From Lotus japonicus (lineage: Eukaryota > Streptophyta > Magnoliopsida > Fabales > Fabaceae): DNA of 64,000 nt. Both the position numbers and the translations under genes were made by a program. The notes below the pieces were generated by a model that did not search any database, was not told the origin of the DNA, and saw only the letters and a list, made by a program, of their open reading frames with translations. This document shows positions 11,090 to 23,326 of the stretch, piece after piece. Each line of letters begins with the position of its first letter. The first letter of the stretch is position 1. The stretch spans positions 54,861,507-54,925,506 of the forward strand of contig NC_080044.1 in NCBI RefSeq assembly GCF_012489685.1. The letters run 5' to 3'.

Positions 11090-12893
11090 CATGCGCAACC
11101 AATACCCTGCCCTAAAACATGCTATCGACTGCAAGTGGATTTATAAAGTAAAGTATGAATCGGATGGGACATTTGAGAGACATAAAGCTGGTTGGTGGCT
11201 ATAAGGCTTTACTCAACATGCTGGAATGAGTAATGATATATACACACCTCATATTTTAAACACTTCATTTTCACCTATTTTTGTTTTTACTTCTCTCCTC
11301 TTATCATCTATCACATCTCATACTTTCTCTCTCTTACTTTTTCTTTTCTTCTTATCTCTATCATCTTCCACCTTCTTCCACCTCAAAATGTGGTGTGAAG
11401 AAAACATTTTCCTGCTGGAATTGATTTTAGGGACACTTTCAGTCCTGTAGTCAAGCTCACGAGCCACAACAGACAAGGTGTTACTTGGTATTGCTACAAT
11501 TTAGCATTAGTCTATCTTGCAATTGGACCTCAACAATATTTTCCTCAATGGAGACTTGTTTGAGGAAGTGTATATGACTTTTCCTTCGGGCTATCCTAAG
11601 CAACCAGAGAATATGGTGTGTAAACTCAGGGCGCCTAAGGGGCAAGCCACCCAAATAAGGGCTTTAGGCCTTCATTTTTTTTCTTTTTACCAAGTAAAAA
11701 AAGACCTCCAAATTTTTTTAGTATGTAAAAAAGGCCACAAAAATTTTAATAAATAAATATTTCTTGAGGTAAAAATGTCTCACTTTTAAAGTTTGCTTTA
11801 GGCTTCGTTTAGTGTTGGGCTGTGACCCTGTGTAAACTCCAAAAATCTTTACATGTATTAAAGCATGCCTCTAGGAATTGGTTCTGAAAATTATCATATG
11901 AACTAAAAGTTTTGGGGTTTCAACAATCCACTAGTGATTATATTCTCTCTTTAGAAAAGGGTCAGGAAACACATTGGTCATCTTTTAGTCTATGTTGATG
12001 ATACCATCCTTGCTGGCCCAGATTCAAAGTTACTTCAGTAGGTTCAGTCTTTGTTGTCCAAATCATCCAAACGTAAAAGATTTAGGTGATATGAAATAGT
12101 TCTTAGGGTTGGAGATTGCTAAATCCTCATCAGGAATCTTACTCAGCCAAACAAAGTATACTCTTCAGCTCATAGAAGATACATGCAACATGGCTTGTAA
12201 GTCACAGGTTCTTCCTATGGATCCTGGACTAAAACTCAATACCATAGATGGTGATTTACTTGAAGATATCACTAAATATAAAGACTTATTGGGAGATTGA
12301 TGTATCTCATAATATTTAGACCTGATGTAATATTTTTGTCCACAAACTGAGCCAATTCATGTCTCAGCCTTGAACCACTCTTATGCAGGCAGTTACTCAT
12401 CTTCTTCACTATCTCAAGGGCACTCCAGGATAGGGTATTTTGTTATCTTCAGCTTGAAGACTTAAATTGTCAGCTTCTTCTGATGGTAATTGGGGTGGAT
12501 GCTTGGAGACTTGAAGATCAACCACAGGTTTTATGGCTTTTCCTGGGGATTCATTAGTGTCTTGGAAATCTAAGAAACAAGTCATTGTAGCAAGATCTTC
12601 AGCTAAAGCTGAATATCGAGCTCGATCAAGCGTGCCTTGCATCTAAGTTATTGTGGCTAAGACAGTTGGTTACTATTTTCCATATAGATGTGCCTTCTGT
12701 CATGGTTTACACTGATAACATCTCAGTCCTTGCCCTTGAAACTAATCCAACTTCTCATGAGAGGTCCAAGCATGTGGACATTAATGTACACTTCATCAGG
12801 GAGCATGTCAATTCTGGTTTTTTGCTCCTCGTCAATCATGTACCTTCTGCCACTCAAGTAGCAGATTGTCTCACAAAACCAACGTTTTAAAGA
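11090..12893 (+). pseudogene. Degenerate Ty1/copia pol (RT and RNase H)
   Basis: Broken remains of a copia polyprotein. In order: the RT start with CKWIYKVKYESDGTFERHKA (about 11130-11200), FRDTFSPVVK (about 11425-11455), [18 protein letters not shown] (about 11523-11577), GLEIAKSS-like and LLSQTKYTLQLIEDT (12105-12183), and the RNase H part with YTDNISVLAL, SKHVDINVHFIREHV and ADCLTKPTF (12700-12890). Frames shift and stop repeatedly, the usual catalytic YVDD box region near 11990-12005 is damaged around it, and foreign sequence interrupts it at 11228-11412 and about 11630-11960. No LTR pair could be assigned. It cannot encode an active polyprotein as read. Confidence 0.8.
11228..11412. mobile_element. 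185-bp MULE-type MITE inside copia RT
   Basis: Splits the copia reading frame between the AGM and AGIDF positions. The 9-bp target TGCTGGAAT is present on both sides (11219-11227 and 11413-11421), the length made by Mutator-like elements. The ends are loosely inverted (GAGTAATGATATATACACACC versus the complement of GGTGTGAAGAAAACATTTTCC). A relative lies at 52267-52438. Confidence 0.75.
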
Positions 12894-12899
12894 TTATCT

Positions 12900-14060
12900 G
12901 GTCAAGTTGGATGTCTTAGATATATGATAGCAATTCCGCAAGTGTACGGATTGATCGAAGTAATAAAAAGATATCAAACCACAGGGATAGTTGTTTATCA
13001 AATTGATCAAGGAATTTAGTGTTCAGAATTGTAAAAAGAAAACAATATAAGTTTGAATTTTAGTTGTGTGAAAATACTTGTGAGTATAAACTAGGATTAT
13101 AATTCAGATGAGAAGTACTCTGGGTAAAGCTCCACTTAGTCCAATTATGTTTCTCAAATCAAGTTCTTATATGAAGTTTAGAATCCTTATCCATGATGTT
13201 ATAGTCTCTACCTCTACTTGTTAATACCTTAATCAAGTAAATCCTTCAATTTCATTTGCCAAACCTAATGCCTTAGTGCCTAGTCAATTCAATTGAAGAA
13301 TAAAGTTTATAAGTTCAGGCCAACACAATAAGTTTCTACCCTTATACCTAAGTGATAGCAAACAAATCAATCTAATTCCAAGTCTCTTAATCCTCACCAA
13401 CTACCGTTGTGCAAGAAGAAAGCAAAACACTTGTGTGCACTCAAGAGAATATTGATTCAGGGAAAAGATAGATGGAAAAGAAGCTTTATTCATATAAGAA
13501 ACTCAGAAGTTCAAACCATAACCAGAACTAAGGTTCACTTCACCCAAAGTACAAAGAGAAATTATCCAAGCATGGCTAGAGAATTCATAATGCAAATTAC
13601 AAGAACAAAAACCTGAAACAAGAGTGCCAAGAAGCCTCCCACAAGCTCCATGAAACTAGAACTTAAGTTTTGTTCAGAAAAGTACCAAGATACCAAATGA
13701 AATGACAAAAAACCTAATTTATAGACTTCTCAGCGGTCCGCCACGCCTCCACGCACATGCGTGGACAATCTGTCCAATTTCAACTCCAGGTCAGCCCCCC
13801 CCCCCCCACGCATGTGCGTGGCCTAGGGGGCGCACATGCGTGGGCTTCAGCGATTCTCCTCTTTCATTCACATTTTACTATGTTAAATGTTAATTAAAGC
13901 ATTAATAACTTTTCAAAACTGATAAAATAATGATTTTTTCAATTTTCCCTCCCTAATGCTACTAAAAGGAAAATTCATTGGATAAAATCAGTGAGATGTA
14001 GCCTTCCCCGATGTGGTTATTCAAGACTACATGAAGGCTCATGCATCACACGTCCATTGC
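12900..14060. repeat. Probable retroelement-derived sequence next to copia
   Basis: The block starting near 12926 with GCAATTCCGCAAGTGTACGG, then a GATATCAAACCACAGGGAT-like phrase, resembles sequence found in plant LTR elements. It also holds a 13-base C run (about 13796-13808) beside mirrored CACGCACATGCGTGG / CCACGCATGTGCGTGG pieces. No clear ends or target duplication could be placed, so the type is left open. Confidence 0.35.
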
Positions 14061-14503
14061 ACAGGTAGAATTTAATATTTATTTTTCAAAATAAGCTAAT
14101 ATGTTTGAGATTTTTAAGATAAAATATTGAGAATTAGGTATGCAATAAAACTTGAATTGTTATAAACTAAGTTATAGTACGTAATGCGATATAAAAGAAA
14201 ATGATTTGCTTTTTGGTTACGTTTGAGGTTATTTTCGTCCTCAAACATTTTTTAAAATATTTTTCTATAGTCACACTTTTTTTGTAAGTGTTGTTTCTCA
14301 GGTGTTTGAATCATTTAAATGAGTTGTAATCATAATTTTACGATTAAATTATAATTGTAACATTGATCAAATTATGATAAAGTCTTGAGATGATCAAATT
14401 CAAATGTATTTATATGATCATAATAATGTTAAAGTCAATATAATAATATATTAAGCAGGGTTGTTGAGTTCAAAAAAAAAAGTAGGGTTGTTGAAGTGGA
14501 AAC
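14061..14503. other. AT-rich spacer, no gene
   Basis: AT-rich sequence between repeats; no open frame with recognisable content and no clear repeat ends. Confidence 0.4.
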
Positions 14504-14515
14504 TTAATAACTCAT

Positions 14516-15298
14516 TATTTTTTTGTTACATAAGAAAATTAAAAGAAACAAACAAACTATACTAACTCCTGAGTCCTGACACAATAGAGGCACGATATTA
14601 AACGGTGGGTTCCTCCAAATTTGTATTCTATACCTAACCCGGGTTGCATACTTAGCTAATTCATCTGCTACCATATTCTTCCCGCGAGGAATATGACTCA
14701 CTGTAATCTCCCAACTCCTGTGAAGCATCTCATGGGTCACGGGCCTGCATAATTAGCGAACTATGCCAGTGTCGTGAAACATCATGGTCAGTTGGTCACC
14801 ACTCACAACGACCACCAATTTAGAACAGTCAAAGTAGCGAATCTTGGGAAAGCCAAGATCCCATACATGCTCAAGACCTTCCCTCAACGCGCATAACTTA
14901 GCCAGGAAAAGCATCGCCAGACCCGTACGAGCTTGCAAAGCCCCATAGCCACCTCCCCATTGTATCTCTAAGAACCCCACCACCCCCAATGATGCTGGAA
15001 CCATGGACCATGTTGTCGTTGACGCACAAATCCACCGCTCCATTCGCTGCACCAGGAACGCTAGCACTCTGGCCACCCTCATCAAACCGCAACCTGCTCA
15101 AGTTCTTGAATTCTGCACAAGCTAAGTGCACCTTCCTCAGAACTACACCCAACAGCCATGGGTCTTGCTCAAACACGGCGTTATTCCGCCACAGCCACAG
15201 TATCCATAAAATAGCACATGACAACACATGATTTGCGTGGTGAATCTGAGCAGCCAACCATGAACGAAATCCAATTCTCTGCGGCAACGATGGCAGGA
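14516..15298 (-). mobile_element. 5'-truncated LINE with RNase H domain
   Basis: A 783-bp plant L1-type fragment, minus strand. The translated pieces show a linker with ILWILWLWRNNAVFEQ, then the RNase H region (GGGGVLRDTMGRWLWGF, LCALREGLEHVWDLGF) and the end of the domain (SWEITVSHIPRGKNMVADELA). Frames are interrupted, so it is a dead copy. It ends in a short A-tract on its own strand (T-run at about 14518-14524) and is flanked by a perfect 12-bp duplication TTAATAACTCAT (14504-14515 and 15299-15310), as expected for target-primed insertion. Only the 3' end of the element is present. Confidence 0.88.
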
Positions 15299-15310
15299 TT
15301 AATAACTCAT

Positions 15311-15904
15311 ACTCATTCTTTAGTAATTTATGTACTATTATAATAACTTTTTTTTAGACTGAACAGCTAATTTCAGTTTGTTTCATTTAAGGCAAGATCG
15401 TCCAGGAAAAAAAACACACGAAAAAGTGGAAAGGGCAATGAAAAATTATCCTTCAAACACATCATATAAATTACAAGTTTAAAACTGCTGAAAATGAAAT
15501 TAACAATACAACTCCATGCATGTAAATTCCAAATATACGCTTTATGGTACCCTTCGAGATGTCAACTGATGTAATGTCATAATAACTTACATAGCATATC
15601 AAGAGAGCAAACTTCTAAAGAGTGGACTTATTATCTGCATAAACATTGTTCAACTAATTTAATGTCATAATATTTATTTTGTCTTTCACGGATTTCGTCA
15701 CTAGTTCGAAAAACAATTGTATATTAATCCCAACAAATATCTTTCCTAAGATTCGAACTTGTAGACCTCTCCTAATTTTTTAGTGTATTGAATTGCCTCA
15801 CAATTTTGAGCTGGGTAAAATTACTATGGGCAGCAAAACTCTCCCTACCCTGCTAATCGAATCAATGTATTAGTCTATAATATTATTCTGTAACAGAAAA
15901 ATTT
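15311..15904. other. AT-rich spacer, no gene
   Basis: No recognisable gene or element end between the LINE and the DXR downstream flank. Confidence 0.4.
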
Positions 15905-16625
15905 ATTGGACTGAAATTGAAAGACATTTCTTCACTTTTTTGAACCCCAAACACAAACACACACTAAGTAGAAGATGGATCTCTTATTATAGAAAACGTA
16001 TAATGGGTTGAGTGGGCAAGAATTACATTCTTGGTAAAACTAAATAGGTCATAGGAGGCTATGTCCAATTACAACTGAAGGAAGTGCGCAGCCCACTCTC
16101 CTCTTACATACGGCAGTGGTAGACAAAGACAATGCTATTTTGAGTCTCCTTTCGAAAAACTTGTTTGTTATCTATTAGTACATTCAAGGATAAAATGTAC
16201 TAGTTGTTGATTCGTTTCCAGAACATGCGCAAGCTCTGAACCCATCAATTTGTTTGGGATTTGAGCATTTGAACCTCTTCAATTTCGTGAGTTCTCTCAA
16301 CTTAATTTGAATAGTAATTTACCAACTATGAAATGATCATGTGTAATGAACCAACAATTACTAACATCAAGGAACTAAACTTACTTGAATGTAGCATGGA
16401 TATAAGTGTATTGTCCTTCTTACTATCTTATTATTCCGAATGTGCCTAGACAACATGAACTCAAGAGTTTTGATAGTGGCCAACATTCTAAAGACAAATT
16501 ATTTTCTTGAGATTATGATAAAACTGTAAGATCAAGTAAAATGTATTAAAATATAAAGATTCCATCAGTAAAAACCTTTTCATTTTTCAATATCTGGGAA
16601 ATGCTTCATCCTACATTGTTTACAT
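15905..16625. repeat. DXR downstream flank, duplicated at 9.7-10.8 kb
   Basis: The DXR-proximal copy of the direct repeat described at 9725-10765. It begins about 30 bp beyond the DXR stop codon and probably includes the DXR 3' UTR and polyadenylation region. The two copies are separated by about 5 kb of retroelement debris. Confidence 0.7.
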
Positions 16626-16653
16626 TAAATGCCCTCATAAATTATGGTGTTCT

Positions 16654-19600
16654 TCATGCAGGAATAGGAGTAAAGCTAGAAGTGTTCTGCAAACTAGCAG
16701 CATATTCTCGAGCCCACAGATCATAGTGAATAATTTCCTCAAGGGAAGGTGAGGTTCGCAATTCATTCTGATGCTTCTCACATGTTAGCTCCACAACCTT
16801 GAAAATATCCAAATAGCTAATCCTGGAAACAAAAAAATAGCCAATTAGTGGATAATCTACAATGACAAGAGGAAAATCCCATGTAAAAGATACAAAAATT
16901 CAGCAAAATTCTTAGTGCAACAGTTGTAATGAGGAAAATAAAGATCTTACTTTTCATCGATAAACATTTCTACAGCTTTCTCATTTGCTGCACTAAGAAC
17001 TCCTGTCATGGTGCCTCCGGCACGGCCAGCAGCATAGGCAAGATTCACAGATGGATACTTAACATTGTCAGGAGCTTTAAATGTAAGTGAACCAAGCCTG
17101 CACGATCAGATTTCAAGAATTTTATAAAATTCCATTTAATAACAAAGGCGTCAAAATTTAGATACTCGATGTCAAGAAGTATGGACCAAAGAGAATTTGA
17201 TTGATATGAAATAAGTGAGCTGCAGGGGAAAATAATCGTACTTGCAAAGATCAAGGCGAGGCCAAGTGACTTCAGAACAATAAATTCTGTCAGGCCATGA
17301 TAAAGTATAAAGGATTGGCAAACGCATATCAGGCCAGCCCAACTGGGCAAGAACAGATGAATCCTGAAATGAAGAAATAGTAAAGTAATTAGATAAAGAT
17401 TAAACAATATTTAATGATCTTTGTCTCCGTTCTTCTTTTCCACAAGCTCACCCACCCCTTTGCTAATTTAGCCAAGGGCCAGGGAACTTGTATCCATTAT
17501 CTGTTACTCTGTTAGTGTCTGAATATATGGATATCAAAAAGTGAAAACCAACACAATAAGGTTTAAACCTGTGTTTCAATCATTGAATGTATGATTGATT
17601 GTGGATGAATGACAATGTCAATATTATCATAGTCAGCTCCAAATAAGTAATGTGCTTCAATCACTTCTAGACCCTGTGAAGAAGCAGGACAAATTTACCT
17701 TATTGCTAGGAAATTCAAACCACATAATTAGACAGGTATCATCACAGATAGAAACAAACCTTATTAAAAAGTGTAGCAGAGTCAACAGTGATCTTTTTTC
17801 CCATATTCCAATTAGGGTGTTTTAATGCATCAGCTACTTTAACATCTTTCAGTTTATCAGCAGGCCAATCCCTGTTATCACCAAGAGGATGATAATTAAA
17901 GTCAGGTTGATTATATAGAGCCTAGAAATAGAACCAAGAAAGGAAATTCAAGGTTTTCCATGCTCTGTCGTGATATGACAAGTAGACAGCAACCAGAAAT
18001 CAGACATGCATAGAGTATATACTAAGAGTTAAAGTAGTATAGATTCCCTTTGATTCAGAAAAAACAAAATGTTTCCTACATACAAAGACAAAAAAGTTGA
18101 GCAACTGAACCAGCAAAACAATAAAAGTGCAGCTGGGTTATGTTTATTTTACACACCTGAAAGCACCTCCAGATGCAGTTAAAATAACTCGCCTAAGTGC
18201 ACCCTCTGACAACCCCTGGATACACTGTAGCGAATAATCCTTATAAGTTTTTGCTTGAGTTCCATTAAAAAGATGTAGAGGCCAGAGAATAATATGCAGT
18301 CTATTAATCTTGTTGCACAATACACATAAATTTTAATAGATTATGTGCTTTTGTACCTGAAAAATGGCAGAGTGTTCTGAATCAGCAGGAAGAATTTTTA
18401 TGTTGTGCTTCTGAGCAAGAGGAAGAACAAAAGGACCTCCAGCAATCAGTGTCTCTTTGTTGGCCAAAGCTATGTCTTTCCCTGCTTCTATGGCAGCAAC
18501 TGTTGGCTAATAAAATAATAAGAGGAATTTCAGCTACAAATTTTTCTAATTAATTTTGCTACAGATTTGTTAATCTAAAAATAACAAGTAAATAGGCAAA
18601 TCAGGCATCAGCCCATGATAGATACCACGTTGGCCATATTGGTAGTTTGGTACATGAATGGTGAAAATTATATCCATGAGCCCCGAAAATACATTTAGTA
18701 GTCAAATTACTCAAAATGTTATTTCATCGGTTAAATCAATCCCCAAGGTACACATGATGTGGGAACTAAGAAATCCACATTCAAGGACTAATGTATTCAA
18801 TGCTATGTTTTTTAGGTACTAATTTGATGTACTCAAAAACAAATATTCACTTCAAAAAATAGAACTGGAACTGAAGAAAAAATGTAACCAAGTTCATGCA
18901 CCATGGGCCATTATAAGAAATTTCTTATGCTTCTCTTTTATCTTTATTATACATGGAATGGCTTCCTATACTTCAGATCATTCTCTTTTCAAACCATCAA
19001 TGCCCTAACGTATAATTAATAAGTATGCCTAACTATTTTGAACCCAGTGTAATAAGGGTTGGCTGTTATCTTTGATGTCTCACTATGATTAATGAAGTTT
19101 GTTAGAATATAATATAAAACCATTAAAGTGGCCCTTACCCAACAGCTTAAGCTTTTGGGATTAAGTGGTTGTTTGACATGGTATCAGAGCCTCTATGACC
19201 GAGAGGTCTAGAGTTCGATCCTTGCTCCCCTCACTTTCTAATTAAAAAAGTGGAATTTAATTAAGCACATGGTAGGTGGGCCTATGCATTTATCCACGCT
19301 TCAAGCCCAAAGGGCTCTTGCGTGAGGGGGCGTGTTAGAATATAATATAAAACCATTAAAGTGGCCCTTACCCAACAGCTTAAGCTTTTGGGATTAAGTG
19401 GTTGTTTGACAAAGTTAATATTAAATTTTCCAGACATGATTAATGAAATTAATATTAAAAGATCCGTAGACATGAACACAGAAGACCTCGTTTTATAGCA
19501 TAGCAAATAAATTGGTTACCAAGATGGGCAAAAATCCAGGAAAAGATGTTACCTTCAGTCCTGCACAGCCTACAATTCCTGTGACTACACTGACTGCATC

Positions 19601-21488
19601 TGGATGACGAGCAACCTGAGAACATGTAAGCTATAGCTTATGAAAAACATTGTTTGTTCTCAATGCTAAACTACATTATATAAGCAAACCAAATGTCCAC
19701 CTCAATGACTCCCTGCTCTCCAGGGATGATCTCAGGTTTTTCTTCAAGGTCATTCAATGCCTCTTCAAGTTCAGATATAAGAGACTCGTTTCTAACAGCA
19801 ACAAGTTGTGGCTTAAATCTTCTTACCTGCTCAACATTAATATTAAAAGAGATTAATCTTTCTTTTCTCAGGTCGGTATATTGATTACTGAAAATATGAG
19901 ACACGGTTAATTGAAACATAATGTTGGGACCGGTTCAGGACGAGGAACATAAAGGGGGGCAAGATTTAACGTGGCTCAGCCAATGTGCCTACGTCCATGG
20001 AGAAGAAACTCTGTTTATATTATTCTCAAGTCTCAACAGATTACAACACTCTCAACTCTCTATTTGGCCTCACCCACACTCAGAGCTCACTCTCTTAGAC
20101 ATTGGCTCTCAGCCTAACCACAACCAGCTGGAAGCTTGACTCTAGCGATTCCTGCATATGGGCATATAGCTGGCTTGGCAGCCATTTTTGACAAGCTGCA
20201 AAATGGTGCAGCATTTTCCGACTTTGGTGAGATGCAAACCAGACCTTAGCTCTTGGGTTGGTATGGATATTCAACACTTAAACCATTCTAATTAGTTTAG
20301 TTTTAACACTAGTTTAGTCTTTAATGATTTCTCAAGAGAAAAATAATGAAACCCCCCACTAATGCTTAAGAACAAAATGCCTACTAGGCCAAAGCTTTTA
20401 AAAAACAGAACCAGGAAGTCCATTTTCATCACAACTAATGTAACAATGGTCACAGAAGTAAATGAGCCACAGGAGTGAATTGATCAAGTAAATCCTAGCT
20501 AGTCATAGATAGAGAGAGAGACAAATCAATCCAAAGTTCCACTTGCTTGGACTGAAGAATTTACCTGATCTGCAAGAAGAGTAATGTTTGAACCAGCTGC
20601 AAGTGCAACAACTCTAAACTTATCTGGATTCTCCGCCACGATATCTAGTGTCTGCAAAAGCAGACAGGGGAAAATATGCATCACATCAAAGAATAAGAAA
20701 CAAATGGAAGTCAAGCTACATCTACAAACAATCAACCAATTCTAGTCATATATTCATTTATGATAAAAAAGAATAAGCCATAAATTGATTTATAGCCTGT
20801 TTAGATCAGCTTATTTTTGCCATAACTAATTCTGAAACACAAAAGAGCTTCTCCCCAGAATTGATTTCCCAACATGCATTTGCAAGATTTATAAGAGAGA
20901 ACTGAACTGAAGCAATACCTGAGTTCCAATTGAACCAGTGCATCCCACAATGGAGATGGGCTTTGGCCCCTCCCAAGTCTTTCGACCTGGTTCTACGACC
21001 GCTCTCCCTGGCCACGCAGGTGGCGGTGTTTGCACTGAACAGTGAATTCTTCTTCCAGATACTCCTCCACACCCTTTTCTCTTCAAAGCAAAACTCACTG
21101 CAAATACAAATAATTTTTTTTTCAAAAAATGTAAACCCTCCTATCTTCTCTAAAATTTCACATTAAAAAACAAGACAATGATTCATGCTCAACTCATAAC
21201 ATAACATTCTTATCAGAATAAACAGCAATATGATTGCACAGACATACAGAAAAATACAATGAATAGCAAAATTTCTGGGAAAAGTAGAAAACACAATTCA
21301 ACAGAAGCAAAATAGTGGGTTCTCTATAAAGTTGTTGACCTTTTGATTTTCCCAGATGATAAAAAGGAAGGAAAAACAGACAGAATGAAAAATGAACCTG
21401 GGAATTTCGGAGTGAAGCATGAAGAGTTGAAGGAATCGGTGAAGAAACTGGATTTGACTTCAGCTGGAGAAGACAGATTGAGAGCCAT
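16654..21488 (-). CDS. DXR: 1-deoxy-D-xylulose 5-phosphate reductoisomerase
   Basis: Second enzyme of the plastid MEP pathway: rearranges and reduces DXP to MEP with NADPH and a divalent metal. Twelve coding exons with closing phases: 21488-21398, 21097-20919, 20651-20565, 19826-19701, 19615-19553, 18506-18357, 18224-18157, 17871-17760, 17673-17569, 17363-17242, 17097-16951, 16822-16654; 472 residues, normal for plants. Residues 1-50 are Ser-rich and look like a plastid transit peptide, followed by the conserved plant [10 protein letters not shown] (55-64). NADPH-binding loop is GCTGSIG (82-88), with Cys83 where plant enzymes usually have Ser. Metal/substrate residues are visible as [11 protein letters not shown] (Asp224, Glu226) and [11 protein letters not shown] (Glu295). 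Start chosen at the first ATG (21488). Introns hold a TRIM and a solo LTR. Nothing suggests loss of function. Confidence 0.95.
19100..19411 (+). mobile_element. TRIM retroelement in a DXR intron
   Basis: A 312-bp miniature LTR element in the intron between DXR exons 5 and 6. Two 79-bp LTRs (19100-19178 and 19333-19411) appear identical by eye, start TGTTAGAATATAATAT and end GTTTGACA. TGGTATCAGAGCC at 19179 is the primer-binding site, and GTGAGGGGGCG before the second LTR is the polypurine tract. A perfect 5-bp target duplication AAGTT flanks it (19095-19099, 19412-19416). It lies antisense to DXR. No coding capacity; mobilisation would need enzymes from another element. The identical LTRs suggest a fairly recent insertion. 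Confidence 0.93.
19922..20276 (+). mobile_element. Solo LTR, probably copia, in a DXR intron
   Basis: A 355-bp segment between DXR exons 3 and 4 that starts TGTTGGGACC and ends ATATTCAACA (inverted TGTTG/CAACA ends). The flanks are CATAA and CTTAA, a 5-bp target duplication with one mismatch. No internal region adjoins it. The type is inferred from size and ends. Confidence 0.65.
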
Positions 21489-21599
21489 GACAACAGTTGA
21501 ATCCAAATTCAGTTTGTAAGAAGATGAATTTGTAGTGAAGAATGGTGGGTGCTCTTAGTAGGAGAGGAGAGTCTGTGGTACAAGAAATGGTATCCTTAG

Positions 21600-22489
21600 T
21601 TTAATAACATTGCTGCATAGCAAAAAACAATGGATGGGGTCATTTCTGGCAGCTATGGTTTATTATTATTAATGTTGTTCTTATTATTGTACTATCATAA
21701 AATATTATATTTAATATTTTTTTACAAATAGGTCAATTGCTCTTAAAATGTTCCATTAAAATAAAAATATTTTATTGAATTAAAATTTTTAAATGAATGT
21801 TTTTCTTTCTTTGTTTTGAATTCTTTGACCAATTAATTACTTAGTATATACTTTTGTTTGAAAAAATATGATGTGACAGTGTGAGGATATGATTTTGTAA
21901 TATTGAAGTGAATAAGGACGAAATAGAGTTAGGACGAATGAGCAAATGGTGGAATCAACGCTCGTTCTCCAATCCTATATTCCGGTTTACCGTCAAAAAA
22001 ATAAATAATATTCCGGTTTGGTCAGGAGGTCAGCTTGATTAAAATTAAGATTAAAAATGATTGTAGATCGTAGAGAATAAATGGCCGGAGAGGATCCAAA
22101 TTCATCGTAGAGAGAGAGGTAAAAAATATAAGAGATAAGTGATTTTTTTTTATCTAGATACTAGTAGAATTTAAACACAGGACTTACGAAATTTTAATCC
22201 ATCAAGTACCATTTAGATTATCCATACTCATATCAGAGATAAGTGATAGTTGCGTGTGTGACGGAATTGGAAGAGAAAAAAAGAAAAAATAATATTTTAA
22301 TGCCCATGCAGCATGCACTATTTTATTTTTGTGAATGAAAAGAGAGTGTGTGCACTTTCTAGTTGTACACATATCATTACTTGATTAATTTTTTTATATA
22401 GATAAATGTTGGTTGTTAGTAAATTATAATTAGTATAAATTATTCATTCTCAGGGTTTGAACTCTGACCCTTCACCTACAATTACTCTT
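21600..22489. other. DXR upstream region, AT-rich
   Basis: Would contain the DXR promoter. AT-rich, no gene recognised; no motif I would defend. Confidence 0.4.
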
Positions 22490-22497
22490 AAATCAAC

Positions 22498-23300
22498 TAG
22501 GGGTGCACATGGGTTGGGTTGGATGAGTTTTGGTCAAAATAAAATCCGAACGGATCAAAATTATTTAGATTGGGTTGGGTTGGATTTCACGAATTTCTTC
22601 TTCGGACCCGATCCGAACCAACCCGACGAAGTTTGGATTGGGTTTGATGGATTTATTGGGTCACTATAAAAAATAATAATATATCTGAAATATTAAAAAA
22701 TCTTGAAAAAATTATTATAAATTCAGAAAAAGTTATAAAAAATACTAAATATGTTCTAATACTAAATAGCGTAAAAAAAACACAAAAAAGTTATAGAAAT
22801 AATACCACATAAATGACATATAGCCAAATATCATGAAAACATAAAACTTCATTACCAAATGAAATGAAACAATCTAATATAAATAGTATCTAAAAAGTGA
22901 AAAACAACACTAAATGTCATGCCATAACACTTAGAACTTAGATGTCTCTAACATGCCAAATAACTATATATAAACATGTAACAAATAACTACGAACAAAT
23001 ACTCTAAGTTCAAATATAACAAATAACTACAAATACTTAAGTCTCAAAGTTTCAAAAAGTCATCACTCCGACACTAGCACTCCAAGTATGAGTAAAATTA
23101 TAAAAATTATTATTATATGTATGGATTCTGGGTTGGGTGGGATGGATTTGAACTGAATCCGAAATCCGATCCGAACTTGGTTGGGTTGTAGTAAAATCCA
23201 TCCGACTAACCCGATTGCCCGATCCAACCCGCATTTTTTCTATTGGATCGGATTGAGTTGGGCGGGTTCATTGGATTTACCCGGCCCATGTTCACCCCTA
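22498..23300. mobile_element. 803-bp hAT-like nonautonomous element, copy 1
   Basis: Ends TAGGGGTGCACATGGG and CCCATGTTCACCCCTA are inverted repeats. Flanks AAATCAAC (22490-22497) and AATTCAAC (23301-23308) form an 8-bp target duplication with one change. The sub-terminal regions are rich in GGTTGGGTTGGAT and its complement; the middle is AT-rich and non-coding. Confidence 0.8.
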
Positions 23301-23326
23301 AATTCAACCATGTGAGCTACCCCCAC

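Noticed and set aside
21324..21506. DXR start extended upstream to 21506
   Set aside because: The upstream codon is TTG, not ATG; the first in-frame ATG is at 21488.
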